A stretch of DNA of 64,000 nucleotides from Gemmatimonadales bacterium. Its GTDB lineage: Bacteria; Gemmatimonadota; Gemmatimonadetes; Longimicrobiales; Gaopeijiaceae. The notes beneath the pieces were generated by a model. It made no database searches and was not told where the DNA came from. It saw only the letters and a program-made list of their open reading frames with translations. Below are positions 25,376 through 34,749 of the stretch, one piece after another. The stretch lies in the NCBI GenBank assembly GCA_007695195.1, contig REEG01000140.1:1-64000 (forward strand), written 5' to 3'. The position numbers and the translations under genes are program-made. The stretch's first letter is position 1, and the number at the start of each line of letters is the position of its first letter.

Positions 25376-26679
25376 GCCCCTACCACCGCGTCGCCCAGGA
25401 GCTCGGAGATCCGCACCTCCCGCTCCGCTCCCGAGTCCATGCTCCGCACCACCGCCACTCCGCGGCTCACCTCGTCGGGCCCCAGCACCAGCACCTCCCG
25501 GGCGCCCTCGTTGGAGGCGGCGGAGAACTGCTTGCGCACCGACTGCCCCCGGACCCCGTAGACCACCGATCGCCCCCGTCCCCGGAGCGATGCGGCGATG
25601 CGCCGGGCCAGTGACGCCTGCTCGTCCCCGATGGTCACGATGAAGTGATCCACCGAGTGGGAGGTGTCCGGCGCCAGGCCCCGCTCCCGGAGGAGGTCCG
25701 ACAGGACCACATCCCCCATGCCGAAGCCCACCGCCGGGAGGGATTCGCCTCCCACCAACTCCAGCAGGCGGTCGTAGCGTCCACCTCCCGCCACGGCCCG
25801 GAACTCTCCCGCCCGGTCGAAGATCTCGAACACCACTCCGGTATAGTAGGCGAGCCCCCGGACGATGGTGAGGTCGAAGTCCACGTACTCCCCGAACCCC
25901 AGATCCCCCAGGATCTCAAGGAAGCTCCGGAGGGACGCCAGGTGGGGGGCCACAGCGGGATCCTGGCCGAAGCGGGCCTCCACTGCGTCCAGCTCCGGTG
26001 CGTCGAAGAGACCAGCTACGGCTTCGGCCACCTCCCGGGGAAGCTCCACCTCGTCGGTGAGGCGCTGGAGGATCCGTTCCCGGGGCTCCCGCTCTATCTT
26101 GTCCACCACGCCGTACGCCGCCAGAAGACTGGACTCGGGAACGCCCAGGGCACCCAGGATCCCGGCCAGGAGGCGGCGGTCCGACACCCGGGCCCGGATG
26201 TGGTGGGCGTCCAGTCCCAGCTCGCGGAGGCCGTCCAGCGCCACGGCCAGCACCTCGGCGTCGGCCTCGGGTCCGGCGGCACCCACCAGGTCCACATTCC
26301 ACTGGAAGTGCTCCCGGAGCCGCCCGCGCTGCTGGCGCTCGTAGCGGAAGAGCTGGGGGATGGAGAACCAGCGGATGGGCTTGGGCATGGAGCGACTGCG
26401 GTCGCCCAGGACCCGGGCCAGCGACGGTGTCATCTCCGGCCGGAGGGAGACCTCCCGGCCGCCCTTGTCCGTGAAGTTGTAGAGCTGGCCCACGATCTCC
26501 TCGCCGCTCTTCTCCACGTAGAGGCTCAGGGGCTCCAGCGGCGGGGCGTCGTATTCCTGGAACCCGTACCGGGCGGCCACCCGTCGCCACGCTTCGAAGA
26601 GGTGCGACCGGAGGCCAAGTTCCTCAGGCGGAAAATCCCGGAATCCCGGGAGGCGGGCGAAATCCTTGGCGTTTGACAT
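25372..26679 (-). CDS. hisS: Histidyl-tRNA synthetase
   Basis: A 435-residue class II synthetase that charges tRNA-His. Visible signatures are motif 1 at LPGFRDFPPEE with the downstream YGFQEYDAPPLEP, motif 2 at RWFSIPQLFRYERQQRGRLREHFQWNVD, the histidine-binding region YYTGVVFEIFDRAGEFRAVAGGGRYDRLLELVGG, and an anticodon-binding domain near the C-terminus. Length fits. It starts 9 bases after the folC stop and overlaps the next gene by four bases. Confidence 0.96.
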   Translation of the reverse strand: MSNAKDFARLPGFRDFPPEELGLRSHLFEAWRRVAARYGFQEYDAPPLEPLSLYVEKSGEEIVGQLYNFTDKGGREVSLRPEMTPSLARVLGDRSRSMPKPIRWFSIPQLFRYERQQRGRLREHFQWNVDLVGAAGPEADAEVLAVALDGLRELGLDAHHIRARVSDRRLLAGILGALGVPESSLLAAYGVVDKIEREPRERILQRLTDEVELPREVAEAVAGLFDAPELDAVEARFGQDPAVAPHLASLRSFLEILGDLGFGEYVDFDLTIVRGLAYYTGVVFEIFDRAGEFRAVAGGGRYDRLLELVGGESLPAVGFGMGDVVLSDLLRERGLAPDTSHSVDHFIVTIGDEQASLARRIAASLRGRGRSVVYGVRGQSVRKQFSAASNEGAREVLVLGPDEVSRGVAVVRSMDSGAEREVRISELLGDAVVGA

Positions 26680-26688
26680 GGCGCGAAT

Positions 26689-28041
26689 CTATCCGGAGCC
26701 CGACGACGGGGGCAAGGCTTCCCGGGGGACGAGATCCAGCGTCTCCAGGGCCCCGGCCACGGTGGCGAATGAGCCCGAGACCACCACGGTCCCCTGGCTT
26801 CCGGCCCAGCGCCGTGCCTCGGCCAGGGCCTGGGCGAAGGAGGGCTCCACCCGGATCTCCACCCCGGTCTCGGACAGGGACCCGACCCTGTCCGCGGCCC
26901 ATGCCCCCTCGGGAGAACCGGGACCGGGACGGGTCAAGACCAGGCCGTCCAGCGCCCCGGCCACGGCGCCCACGATCCCGGCGTGGTCCTTGTCGGCGCG
27001 AATCCCCACGACGCCGATCACAGGACCCGGCGGATCCACCTCCGTCAGGGTGGCCCCCAGGGCCGCCGCCGACGCCGGGTTGTGGGCCACGTCCAGGATC
27101 CAGGTACCCTCGGGGGTACGTTCCACCTGGAACCGCCCTGGCGCCCGGACCCGGGCCACGCCTTCCTGGAGTTGGGCCGTGCTGGCCAGGAAGCGCGGAG
27201 GAAGCGCCTCCAATGCCCGCACCGCCACGGCCAGATTGGCCAGTTGGTGGCGACCTACCAGGGGACAGTGGAGCTCCACGGTCCCCCATCGGCGGGTCTG
27301 AAGGCGGGTCCGGATCCCATCCAGGGCGACGGTGCCCGCAGGCTCCGGGACCCGGATCAGGGGGGCGCCCACCGTCCCCGCTTCCAGGGCCAGCACCTCC
27401 AGAACGTCGGGATCCTGGACGCCGGTGTAGGCCGGCACGCCGGCCTTGAGGATCCCCGCCTTCTCCCGGGCGATGTCGCGCACCGTGGGACCCAGGACCT
27501 CCTGGTGGTCCAGGGAGACGTTGGTGATGGCGGTGACGGCGGGCTTCACCACGTTGGTGGAATCGAGGCGTCCGCCCATTCCCACCTCCATGACCGCCAC
27601 ATCGACCCCGGCCCGCTCCAGCGCCAGGAAGCCCAGCACCGTGCACGCCTCGAACCAGGAGGGCTGCTCCCGGATGACCGGCTCCCGGAGTTCCTGGGCC
27701 AACTCCAGGAGGAAGTCGTCGGGGAGGGGTCGACCATTGACCAGGATCCGCTCCCGGAAGGCGATGAGTTCGGGAGAGGTGTAGAGGCCCACCCGGAATC
27801 CGGCGGCCTGGAGCACCGAGGCCCAGATCCGCGCCACCGACCCCTTTCCGTTGGTGCCTCCCACGTGGAGGATGGCCGTCCTGGACAGGGGGTCGCCCAG
27901 GGTGGAGAGCAGACGGCGGGTACGCTCCAGTCCCCACTGGACCTCGGTGGGGAGGGAGGGAAAGAGGGCCGCCGCCAGGGCGTCGCCCGGGCGGGGACCC
28001 CGGGGTACCTTCAAGCGCCACTCCCGGCGGCGGGCGCCCAC
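26689..28041 (-). CDS. folC: Folylpolyglutamate synthase / dihydrofolate synthase
   Basis: A 450-residue Mur-ligase-like enzyme that adds glutamate to dihydropteroate and folates with ATP. The ATP P-loop is HVGGTNGKGSVAR, followed by GLYTSPELIAFRERI, the carbamylated-lysine-type VMEVGMGGRLDSTNVV, and SLDHQEVLG. Residues near ILDVAHNPAS match the C-terminal domain. The ATG at 28041 lies 30 bases inside the end of accD, a relatively long overlap but in the same operon. No separate folP is present here. Confidence 0.94.
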   Translation of the reverse strand: MGARRREWRLKVPRGPRPGDALAAALFPSLPTEVQWGLERTRRLLSTLGDPLSRTAILHVGGTNGKGSVARIWASVLQAAGFRVGLYTSPELIAFRERILVNGRPLPDDFLLELAQELREPVIREQPSWFEACTVLGFLALERAGVDVAVMEVGMGGRLDSTNVVKPAVTAITNVSLDHQEVLGPTVRDIAREKAGILKAGVPAYTGVQDPDVLEVLALEAGTVGAPLIRVPEPAGTVALDGIRTRLQTRRWGTVELHCPLVGRHQLANLAVAVRALEALPPRFLASTAQLQEGVARVRAPGRFQVERTPEGTWILDVAHNPASAAALGATLTEVDPPGPVIGVVGIRADKDHAGIVGAVAGALDGLVLTRPGPGSPEGAWAADRVGSLSETGVEIRVEPSFAQALAEARRWAGSQGTVVVSGSFATVAGALETLDLVPREALPPSSGSG

Positions 28042-28871
28042 ATGTGCCGGAGAAGCCGGACCACGGTGGTCCGCATCTCCCGGCGATCCACCACCCGATC
28101 CACCATCCCGTGCTCCAGGAGGAACTCGGCGCGCTGGAAGCCCTCGGGGAGTTCCTGCTTGATGGTCTCTTCGATGACCCGGGGGCCCGCGAAGCCGATG
28201 AGCGCTCCGGGCTCGGCCAGATTCACGTCACCGAGCATGGCAAAGGACGCCGTGACGCCGCCGGTGGTGGGATCGGTCAGGATGGACAGGAAGGGGATCC
28301 CGGCTTCGTGAAGCTGCGCCAGGACGGCCGAGGTCTTGGCCATCTGCATGAGGGAGTAGATCCCCTCCATCATCCGCGCGCCGCCGGAGGCGGATACCAC
28401 CAGGAAGGGACGGTCTTCCCGGAGCGCCACCCGGCCGGCCCGAGCGATCTTCTCGCCCACTACCGACCCCATGGAGCCTCCGATGAAGGAGAAGTCCATG
28501 ACGGCCAGCGCCACGGGAATGCCGTCCAGGGCGGCGGTGCCGGTGATGACGGCATCGCCCCGCCCCGTCTTCTTCTCCGCCGCCTGCAGGCGGTCCCCGT
28601 AATTCTTGAGGTCCGAGAACTCCAGGGGGTCGGTGCTGCGCATCTCCCGGTCCAGCTCCTGGAAGGTCCCCTCGTCGGAGAGGATCCGGACGTAGACGGA
28701 TCCAGGCACCCGGAAGTGATGGCCGCACTCGGGACAGACGTGGAGGTTCTGGGTGAGCTTCTCCCGGTAGAGGATCGCCCCGCACCCCGTACACTTGTCG
28801 AAGACGTCCGATGGGACATCGCGACGATCTTCGGCTCTGAGGGGCTTCTTGGCCTTTCGGAACCAGGGCAT
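28011..28871 (-). CDS. accD: Acetyl-CoA carboxylase carboxyltransferase beta subunit
   Basis: A 286-residue subunit that, with AccA, transfers CO2 from biotin to acetyl-CoA for fatty-acid synthesis. The zinc ribbon CTGC...CPEC (Cys 27, 30, 46 and 49) is intact near the N-terminus, and the crotonase-like domain shows DFSFIGGSMGSVVGEK and SASGGARMMEG. I begin at ATG 28871, where the conserved MPWFRKA start lies. The frame continues to 28937 but without similarity. Its 3' end overlaps folC; rodA ends 34 bases upstream. Confidence 0.96.
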   Translation of the reverse strand: MPWFRKAKKPLRAEDRRDVPSDVFDKCTGCGAILYREKLTQNLHVCPECGHHFRVPGSVYVRILSDEGTFQELDREMRSTDPLEFSDLKNYGDRLQAAEKKTGRGDAVITGTAALDGIPVALAVMDFSFIGGSMGSVVGEKIARAGRVALREDRPFLVVSASGGARMMEGIYSLMQMAKTSAVLAQLHEAGIPFLSILTDPTTGGVTASFAMLGDVNLAEPGALIGFAGPRVIEETIKQELPEGFQRAEFLLEHGMVDRVVDRREMRTTVVRLLRHMWAPAAGSGA

Positions 28872-28905
28872 GGCGGACCTCCGGAAGCGGGGGGACGGGG
28901 TGGAC

Positions 28906-30162
28906 TCAGGCCTCTCTCCGGGCCAGGCGCACGGCAAGGGCCGTGAACGCCCAGCAGGTGAGAAGGAACGTTCCCCCGTAGCTCAGGAAGGGGAGAGGGA
29001 TCCCGGTGATGGGGACGAGCCCGATGGTCATCCCGATATTGATGAAAATATGTACGAGCCAGGCCCCGAAGATACCGAAGAGGACCAGCCCGGCAAAGGG
29101 ATCCGGGGTGACCTCGGCGAGGCGCACCACCCGGAGCAGGAGGAGGGCGAAGAGCGCCACGGCCACCGTGACCCCCAGAAATCCCAACTCCTCGCCGATG
29201 ACGCTGAAGATGAAGTCGGTGTGCTGCTCCGGAAGGAAGTCCAGACGCTTCTGGGTTCCCTGGGTGAATCCCTTCCCCGTCAGCCCGCCGCTCCCGATGG
29301 CCACCTTGGACTGGATGAGGTTCCACCCGGCCCCCCGGGGGTCCATGCCCGGATCCAGGAAGACCAGGAGGCGGTTGCGCTGGTAGTCCGCCAGCCGGCC
29401 CCACAGGGGATTGGCCACGGTTCCCGCCGCCAGGTTCACCAGGAGGATGGCGACGGATTCGGCCAGATACAGGCGATATCGGAAGAGGTAGATGAGACCG
29501 AGGAGGCCGACGAAATACAGCGACCAGATGGGGGTGCTGAACGAGAGGATCAGCGCCAACCCCGGCGACGCCAGGAGGAAGAGGAGGAGGAGAGGCGTTC
29601 CGGCCCAGTAGAGCCCGGCAAAGAGGATCCCGATGAAGGCCAGCGCCGTCCCCAGGTCGGGCTGCAGCACCACCAGGACCAGGGGGAGGCCCATGAGGGC
29701 CGAGGGCGCCACCAGGTCCCGCATCCCCTGGGGCGGGGACGCCCGGGTCGAGAGAAGGCGAGCCAACCCCAGGACCGCCGCGAGCTTGGCGAACTCGGCA
29801 GGCTGGAACCGGAGCGGCCCCACCTGGATCCACCGCCCCACCCCTTCGGCCGTCCCAGCCCCCGTGCCCACCAGCAGAGTCGCCGCCAGCAGAATCACCG
29901 CCAGCCCGTAGGCGGGGATGGCGGCCCATTCGATCCAGCGGGCCTTGAGGCGGAGGATGGCCAGGAAGGCTGTGATGGAGACCAGAAGCCAGAGCACCTG
30001 GCGGCGCCAGACTCCCTGGGTCACCGGGCTGGGGATGTTCAGCACCCCCGCCGAGTAGATCATGGCGACCCCGAACAGGGAGAGGGCCAGAGCCAATCCC
30101 ACCAGGATGGGGTCACCGATGAAGCGGCGCAGGCCCGGAGCCTGGGACGAGTTGGGAGGCAT
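28906..30162 (-). CDS. rodA: Rod shape-determining SEDS protein (peptidoglycan glycosyltransferase)
   Basis: A 418-residue integral membrane protein with about ten helices. It polymerises lipid II glycan strands as part of the elongation machinery, together with PBP2. Family signatures include PLRFQPAEFAKLA, LVVLQPDLGTALAFIGI, LPEQHTDFIFSVIGEELGF, and the terminal GIPLPFLSYGGTF. I start at ATG 30162, 111 codons into the long open frame, because the upstream part is Arg- and Pro-rich without helices. PBP2 lies 16 bases upstream on the same strand, the usual partner pair. Confidence 0.95.
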   Translation of the reverse strand: MPPNSSQAPGLRRFIGDPILVGLALALSLFGVAMIYSAGVLNIPSPVTQGVWRRQVLWLLVSITAFLAILRLKARWIEWAAIPAYGLAVILLAATLLVGTGAGTAEGVGRWIQVGPLRFQPAEFAKLAAVLGLARLLSTRASPPQGMRDLVAPSALMGLPLVLVVLQPDLGTALAFIGILFAGLYWAGTPLLLLFLLASPGLALILSFSTPIWSLYFVGLLGLIYLFRYRLYLAESVAILLVNLAAGTVANPLWGRLADYQRNRLLVFLDPGMDPRGAGWNLIQSKVAIGSGGLTGKGFTQGTQKRLDFLPEQHTDFIFSVIGEELGFLGVTVAVALFALLLLRVVRLAEVTPDPFAGLVLFGIFGAWLVHIFINIGMTIGLVPITGIPLPFLSYGGTFLLTCWAFTALAVRLARREA

Positions 30163-30178
30163 GGCCCTCAAGCGCGGC

Positions 30179-32023
30179 TCAGTTCCAGCGCGCCCAGGGC
30201 GCCGGCGTGCCGGAGCGGAGGTGTTCGCCCAGCGTCTGGATGGTATCCACCGGCATCCCGCGCTTCGTGCGCAGGTAGAAGTCCGCCGCCTTGGCCGCCA
30301 GGGGGGCGGCGGCGGCGGATCCCGATTCGCCCTCCTCCACCAGGACCACCACCACGATCTCGGGCTCCTCGTCCCACGGACCCGCCATGCCGGCGAACCA
30401 GGCGTGGGCGCGCTCCTGGGACGGACTCCCCTGGGCTGTCCCCGTCTTCCCGATGAAGTCCCAGTGTTCCAGCGACGACAGGTGGGCCGTGCCACCGGGA
30501 GCCGTCACCGCGCGCAACCCTTCCCGGAGCGTCTCGATGGACCGGGGGCTGAGATCCAGCCGCCAGTCGGTCTCCGGATCCTGGCCGGGAACCCGCAGGA
30601 GTTGGGGCCGGGGTGCGCTCCCGTCCCGACCCAGGGCCAGGTAGAACTGGGCCATCTTGAGGGGGGTCTGGTCGTTGGGCCCCTGACCGATGGCAAGGGC
30701 CATGACCTCATTCTCGAAGGGCCGGTAGTTGTAGACCCTCTGCCACCAGTCCAGACTCTCGGGAAACTCCCCCGGGGACTCCCGGGGCAGATCCACCCCG
30801 CACGCCTCGCCGAAGCCGAGGCGGGTGCCCTCTTCCACCAGACGCTCGAGCCCGATGCGGAGCCCGAGCTGGTAGAAGTAGACGTTGCACGAGTGGGCGA
30901 TGGCGCCGGCCATGTCCTGGTGTCCGTGGCCCTGGGGCCGCCAGCACCGCCGGGTCACACCCTGGAAGGTATAGGACCCGAAGCAGGCCTGGGGCATGAA
31001 CTCATCGGGCTCCACCACGCCCATCTCGAGCCCGATGGCCGCCGTGGCCAGCTTCCAGGTGGAGGCGGGCGGGTAGCGCCCCACCACGGCGCGGTTGAAG
31101 AGGGGCCGGGAGGGGTCCTGATTGAGTTCGTTCCAGAGGGTCCGGGAGATGCCGCCCACGAAGTCGTTGGGATCGAAGGTGGGCGCCGAGTAGAGGGCCA
31201 GGATCCCCCCGTCTTCCACACTGAGGGCCACCACCGCGCCGCGCATCCCCTCGGGGAAGTGCCGGTGGATGTACTCCATGAGCTCCAGATCCAGATTCAG
31301 GTGGATCTCCTGCCCCGGCACCGCCGGTGCGGCGGCCTGCCCCTCGAAGGAGCCCACCACCCGCCCCACGGCGTCCACTTCCACGTACCGGACGCCTGTT
31401 CGCCCCTGGAGCTTGTGTTCGTACTGACGCTCGAGACCGTCCTTCCCCACGATCATCCCCCGCTCGTACTCCTGGAAGAAGGCGCTCTCCAGCTCCGCCG
31501 CCGAGACCTCGCCCACATATCCCAGCGCATGGCCCATAGCGGCCCCACCCACATAGCGGCGGCGGGGGCGCATCTCCATGAAGACGCCGGGGAATTCGGC
31601 TCGGCGCTCGGCCACGGCGGCAATGGACTCGTGCATGGCGTTGTCAGTGACGCGCAGCGCACTTCGGCGGTTGGTCCGGGCCTCCTCCACCAGGGCCTCC
31701 ACCCGCTCGTCGGAAAGCTCCAGGAGGGGAGCCAGACGCTCCAACGTGGCACGAATGGAGTCGGGCGGAGCCGGGAAGAGGGACACGGAATGGGACGGGA
31801 TGTTGTCGGCGATGATCCGACCGTAGCGATCGAAGACGGTCCCCCGGGGGGCGGGTACCTGCAGTACGCGGAGGCGGTTCGAGTCGGACTGGAGCACCCA
31901 GGTGGAACCCCGGACCACCTGGGCCCGGAAGAAGGAGACCACGAGGATCCCCATGAGCACGAAGAGCACCACCATGGCGCCCCGTGCCTGGCCCCGCTTC
32001 GCGTGAGGGTGTGGCCCCTTCAT
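30179..32023 (-). CDS. mrdA: Penicillin-binding protein 2 (transpeptidase for cell elongation)
   Basis: A 614-residue membrane-anchored peptidoglycan transpeptidase. One helix at about 17-33 is followed by the pedestal domain with RGTVFDRYGRIIADN. The transpeptidase motifs are SxxK at Ser 321 (PASTWK), SxN at residues 378-380 (SCN), and KTG at 526-528 (GKTGTAQ), all intact. Beta-lactams should target it. It starts 25 bases after the mreD stop and pairs with RodA downstream, so the pentapeptide cross-linker and glycan polymerase are made from the same message. Confidence 0.96.
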   Translation of the reverse strand: MKGPHPHAKRGQARGAMVVLFVLMGILVVSFFRAQVVRGSTWVLQSDSNRLRVLQVPAPRGTVFDRYGRIIADNIPSHSVSLFPAPPDSIRATLERLAPLLELSDERVEALVEEARTNRRSALRVTDNAMHESIAAVAERRAEFPGVFMEMRPRRRYVGGAAMGHALGYVGEVSAAELESAFFQEYERGMIVGKDGLERQYEHKLQGRTGVRYVEVDAVGRVVGSFEGQAAAPAVPGQEIHLNLDLELMEYIHRHFPEGMRGAVVALSVEDGGILALYSAPTFDPNDFVGGISRTLWNELNQDPSRPLFNRAVVGRYPPASTWKLATAAIGLEMGVVEPDEFMPQACFGSYTFQGVTRRCWRPQGHGHQDMAGAIAHSCNVYFYQLGLRIGLERLVEEGTRLGFGEACGVDLPRESPGEFPESLDWWQRVYNYRPFENEVMALAIGQGPNDQTPLKMAQFYLALGRDGSAPRPQLLRVPGQDPETDWRLDLSPRSIETLREGLRAVTAPGGTAHLSSLEHWDFIGKTGTAQGSPSQERAHAWFAGMAGPWDEEPEIVVVVLVEEGESGSAAAAPLAAKAADFYLRTKRGMPVDTIQTLGEHLRSGTPAPWARWN

Positions 32024-32048
32024 GGTTTGTCTCCTGGAGTCATATCAG

Positions 32049-32534
32049 TCAGTTCCGGGGGTCCGTCCGCCACGCCCCGGTAACGAAGAGGAGGGCCACC
32101 CCTACCGCAGTGGCGTAGGCCGCGTCTACCGGCCCGTTGATGAGGAGGCTAACGGCGGCTCCGCTCCGGACCTCGTCGCCGGAGAGAAGCCAGTGGAGGG
32201 CTCCCCGCAGCCAGGTTCCCAGAAAGAGGTACGAGACCAGGAAGAAGACGGACTCTCCCAGGAACAGCTCCCTGGAGCGGGAGCCTACGATCCCCAGGAG
32301 GGTGCACGCCAGCGCGTTGGCTCCGAAGGCCAGGAGCGAGAAGGCATCTTCCAGCAGCCCCAGCATGAAGCCCACCCCTGCCGCCGTCCCGGTCCGGAGT
32401 TCCCGGGCCAGGAGGAGGAGCCCCACAGCCAGGAGGTCCGGCGCGCCCCGCTCCAGCCCCAGCCCCACGTGGAGGGTGAAGTGAAGGAGTGGCAGGGCAA
32501 CCAGGATGGCCCGATACCCCCAGTCCGGCCTCAC
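32049..32534 (-). CDS. mreD: Rod shape-determining protein MreD
   Basis: A 161-residue membrane protein with about five helices, for example WGYRAILVALPLLHFTLHVG and AGVGFMLGLLEDAFSLLAFG, the latter carrying the family's GL-ED signature. It connects the MreB filament system to the membrane. I place the start at the GTG at 32532-32534, because it lies after GGAGGGG, overlaps the mreC stop by four bases (GTGA) and begins at the first helix; a longer frame to 32714 is out of phase with the real mreC sequence. Confidence 0.88.
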   Translation of the reverse strand: MRPDWGYRAILVALPLLHFTLHVGLGLERGAPDLLAVGLLLLARELRTGTAAGVGFMLGLLEDAFSLLAFGANALACTLLGIVGSRSRELFLGESVFFLVSYLFLGTWLRGALHWLLSGDEVRSGAAVSLLINGPVDAAYATAVGVALLFVTGAWRTDPRN

Positions 32535-33445
32535 CGTGCCCCTCCATCGGGGCCGACGCCCGCCGTATCGGGTTCCGGCTCCGGGTCGAACCAGAGACCT
32601 TCCAACCCCGTCTCGTCCTCCGCGGACCCGGACGCCGGGTCTCCCGTCAGGACGAGCACCTGATTCACACCCGCCGGTCGCACGGCCGGTTGAAGCCAGT
32701 AGGAGCGCATCCATCCCGCCTCCGTGGAGGCCAGTTCCTGGATGGTTCCCACCAGGATCCCCCGGGGATAGACACTTCCGCGACCCGAGGTCACCACCGC
32801 CGTACCCGGATCCAGAGTGGTGTAATACGGCACTCCGGTGAGGATCAGGCGATCCTCTTCCCGGAAGGCTCCGGAGCGGGGCTCCACCATCCCGAAGGCC
32901 CCCCCATCCAGCGTCATGACACTCACACTGAAGTCGGGGTGGGTCCAGTCCATGGCCACCGATCGGGAACTACCCGACTCCCGGATCAGCCCCACCAGCC
33001 CCTGCGCCGTGACCACGGGGTCGTTCACCGCAACCCCGTCCCGACCTCCCACATCCAGAAGAAGCATGCTCTCCGAGCCCCGGATTCCGGAGCGGAGCAC
33101 GCTGGCGGAGCGGAAATCTGGACCCGCCCGCTCCCGAAGCTGCAGGAGATCCCTCAACCGCTCATTCTCTTCCCGAAGCGTGCTCTGGGCCGCCAGCGTG
33201 GCCGCGGCGGCGTCGAGACGCTCCTGCAGGTCGGCCACGTCCTCGGCCCGAATCCGGGTCTGCACCAGCGATTCCTGCATGAGGAGGAAGGGCGAGAGCA
33301 CCGTCGACCGGAGAGCCGTGGCCACCTGCTCCTGGGCTCGCGACGGAAGGGCGATGAGAACGCCGGCGAGCAGGAGGAAGAGGAGAGAGAGCCAGAGCTC
33401 CCTCCTTCCCCCGTTCTCGAACCTCTCCTGCTCAAAAGACGGCAT
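32531..33445 (-). CDS. mreC: Rod shape-determining protein MreC
   Basis: A 304-residue periplasmic scaffold protein. A membrane anchor at about 18-36 is followed by a coiled coil (LQERLDAAAATLAAQSTL REENERLRDLL region, about 70-105) and a beta-rich domain with VGGRDGVAVNDPVVTAQGLVG and GRGSVYPRGILVGT, both typical of MreC. It helps couple the cytoskeleton to cell-wall synthases. The ATG at 33445 is used; an upstream TTG (33460) would add five residues. mreB ends 58 bases upstream. Confidence 0.93.
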   Translation of the reverse strand: MPSFEQERFENGGRRELWLSLLFLLLAGVLIALPSRAQEQVATALRSTVLSPFLLMQESLVQTRIRAEDVADLQERLDAAAATLAAQSTLREENERLRDLLQLRERAGPDFRSASVLRSGIRGSESMLLLDVGGRDGVAVNDPVVTAQGLVGLIRESGSSRSVAMDWTHPDFSVSVMTLDGGAFGMVEPRSGAFREEDRLILTGVPYYTTLDPGTAVVTSGRGSVYPRGILVGTIQELASTEAGWMRSYWLQPAVRPAGVNQVLVLTGDPASGSAEDETGLEGLWFDPEPEPDTAGVGPDGGAR

Positions 33446-33502
33446 GGCCCCATGCGTCAACGGAAATGGGTCAGCGGCGACGCTTCCTCAAGGGGAGCGC
33501 CG

Positions 33503-34546
33503 TCAGGTCACCAACACATTTCGATACTTCTGCATGTCGTCCAGGATCCGTCCGGCTCCCCGGACCACGCAGGTCAGAGGCTCCTCGTCCACATGGATGG
33601 GGAGGTTGGTCTCCTGGGTCAGGAGCTGGTCCAGCCCCCGGATGAGGGCCCCTCCCCCGGTCATGACGATCCCCCGATCCACAATGTCCGATGCCAGCTC
33701 CGGCGGCGTGATCTCCAGGGCCCGACGCACCGCTTCCACGATGGACTGGATGGGCTCCTGGATGCACTCCCGAACCTCCTCGGAGTGGACTGTGACGGTC
33801 TTGGGGATCCCCGACACCAGATCCCGCCCCTTCACCTCCATGGTCCGCTCATCGCCCGAGTCGAAGGCCGATCCGATCTGGATCTTCACGGCTTCGGCGG
33901 TGGGCTCACCGATGAGGAGGTTGTAGTTCTTCCGGAGGAAGGTGACGATGGCGGTGTCCAGCTCATCACCGCCCGTGCGGATGGAGGTGTTGGAGACGAT
34001 CCCGGACAGGGCGATGACGGCGATCTCGGTGGTTCCGCCCCCGATGTCGATGACCATGTTCCCGGTGGGCGTCTCGATGGGGAGGCCCACGCCGATGGCT
34101 GCCGCCGTGGGCTCAGCCACCATGTAGACGGCCTTCGCTCCTGCCGCCATGGCCGACGACCGGACGGCCCGGCGCTCCAGCTCCGTGATCCCCGACGGGA
34201 CGCCCACGATGACCCGGGGCTTGATCCGGAAGATCCGCTTGGAGGTCACCTGCTTGAGGAAGTGCCGAAGCATCATCTCGGTCACGTCCACGTCGGCGAT
34301 GACCCCATCCTTCAGAGGTCGCACGGCCTGGATGTTCTCGGGGGTCCGGCCCAGCATGCGCTTGGCCTCGAGCCCGATTCCAAGGATGCGATTGGACCCC
34401 TTCTCGACGGCTACCACCGACGGTTCGTTCAGGACGATCCCTTCGCCCTTCACGTACACCAGGGTGTTGGCCGTTCCCAGGTCGACGGCGATGTCATTCA
34501 CAGGAATCAGGGAACCGGAGTTGAACCACTTGGAGAGCGAGGCCAA
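33503..34546 (-). CDS. mreB: Actin-like cytoskeletal protein MreB
   Basis: A 347-residue filament-forming ATPase that positions the elongation machinery in rod-shaped cells. Nucleotide-binding motifs are IAVDLGTANTLVYVKGEG (phosphate 1), VIDIGGGTTEIAVIALSGI (phosphate 2) and VMTGGGALIRGLDQLL (adenosine). The membrane-facing hydrophobic loop and the final AGRILDDMQKY region are also present. Its own consensus promoter lies about 90 bases upstream, making it the first gene of the shape operon. Confidence 0.97.
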   Translation of the reverse strand: MASLSKWFNSGSLIPVNDIAVDLGTANTLVYVKGEGIVLNEPSVVAVEKGSNRILGIGLEAKRMLGRTPENIQAVRPLKDGVIADVDVTEMMLRHFLKQVTSKRIFRIKPRVIVGVPSGITELERRAVRSSAMAAGAKAVYMVAEPTAAAIGVGLPIETPTGNMVIDIGGGTTEIAVIALSGIVSNTSIRTGGDELDTAIVTFLRKNYNLLIGEPTAEAVKIQIGSAFDSGDERTMEVKGRDLVSGIPKTVTVHSEEVRECIQEPIQSIVEAVRRALEITPPELASDIVDRGIVMTGGGALIRGLDQLLTQETNLPIHVDEEPLTCVVRGAGRILDDMQKYRNVLVT

Positions 34547-34632
34547 TGCTGGAGCCCGTACAGGTCGGTGGGAGGGCCGAGGATGGAATGAACGGGCGGC
34601 TCGGAGGGGTGGCCCCCATCCGGCCGCCTTCG

Positions 34633-34661
34633 ATTGTAAAGGTGCGACGATGCGTTAGCAA
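34633..34661 (-). promoter_or_regulatory. Strong sigma-70-type promoter for the mreB operon
   Basis: On the minus strand TTGCTA (34656-34661) and TACAAT (34633-34638) are separated by exactly 17 bases, with five of six matches at the -10 element. Initiation near 34626 would leave an 80-base leader before mreB. Dut's stop is upstream at 34750, so this promoter splits the block into separate units. Confidence 0.7.
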
Positions 34662-34749
34662 GGTACGTTTCCGGAGGAGCGGGTCGTGCGCCCCGACGGC
34701 GCCCTCCGGCATCGCCGGACTTTCGGGGAACCCACCGCTCCGCAGTCCC

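Noticed and set aside
32489-34591. 700-codon open frame on the plus strand
   Set aside because: It is the reverse shadow of mreB, mreC and mreD.
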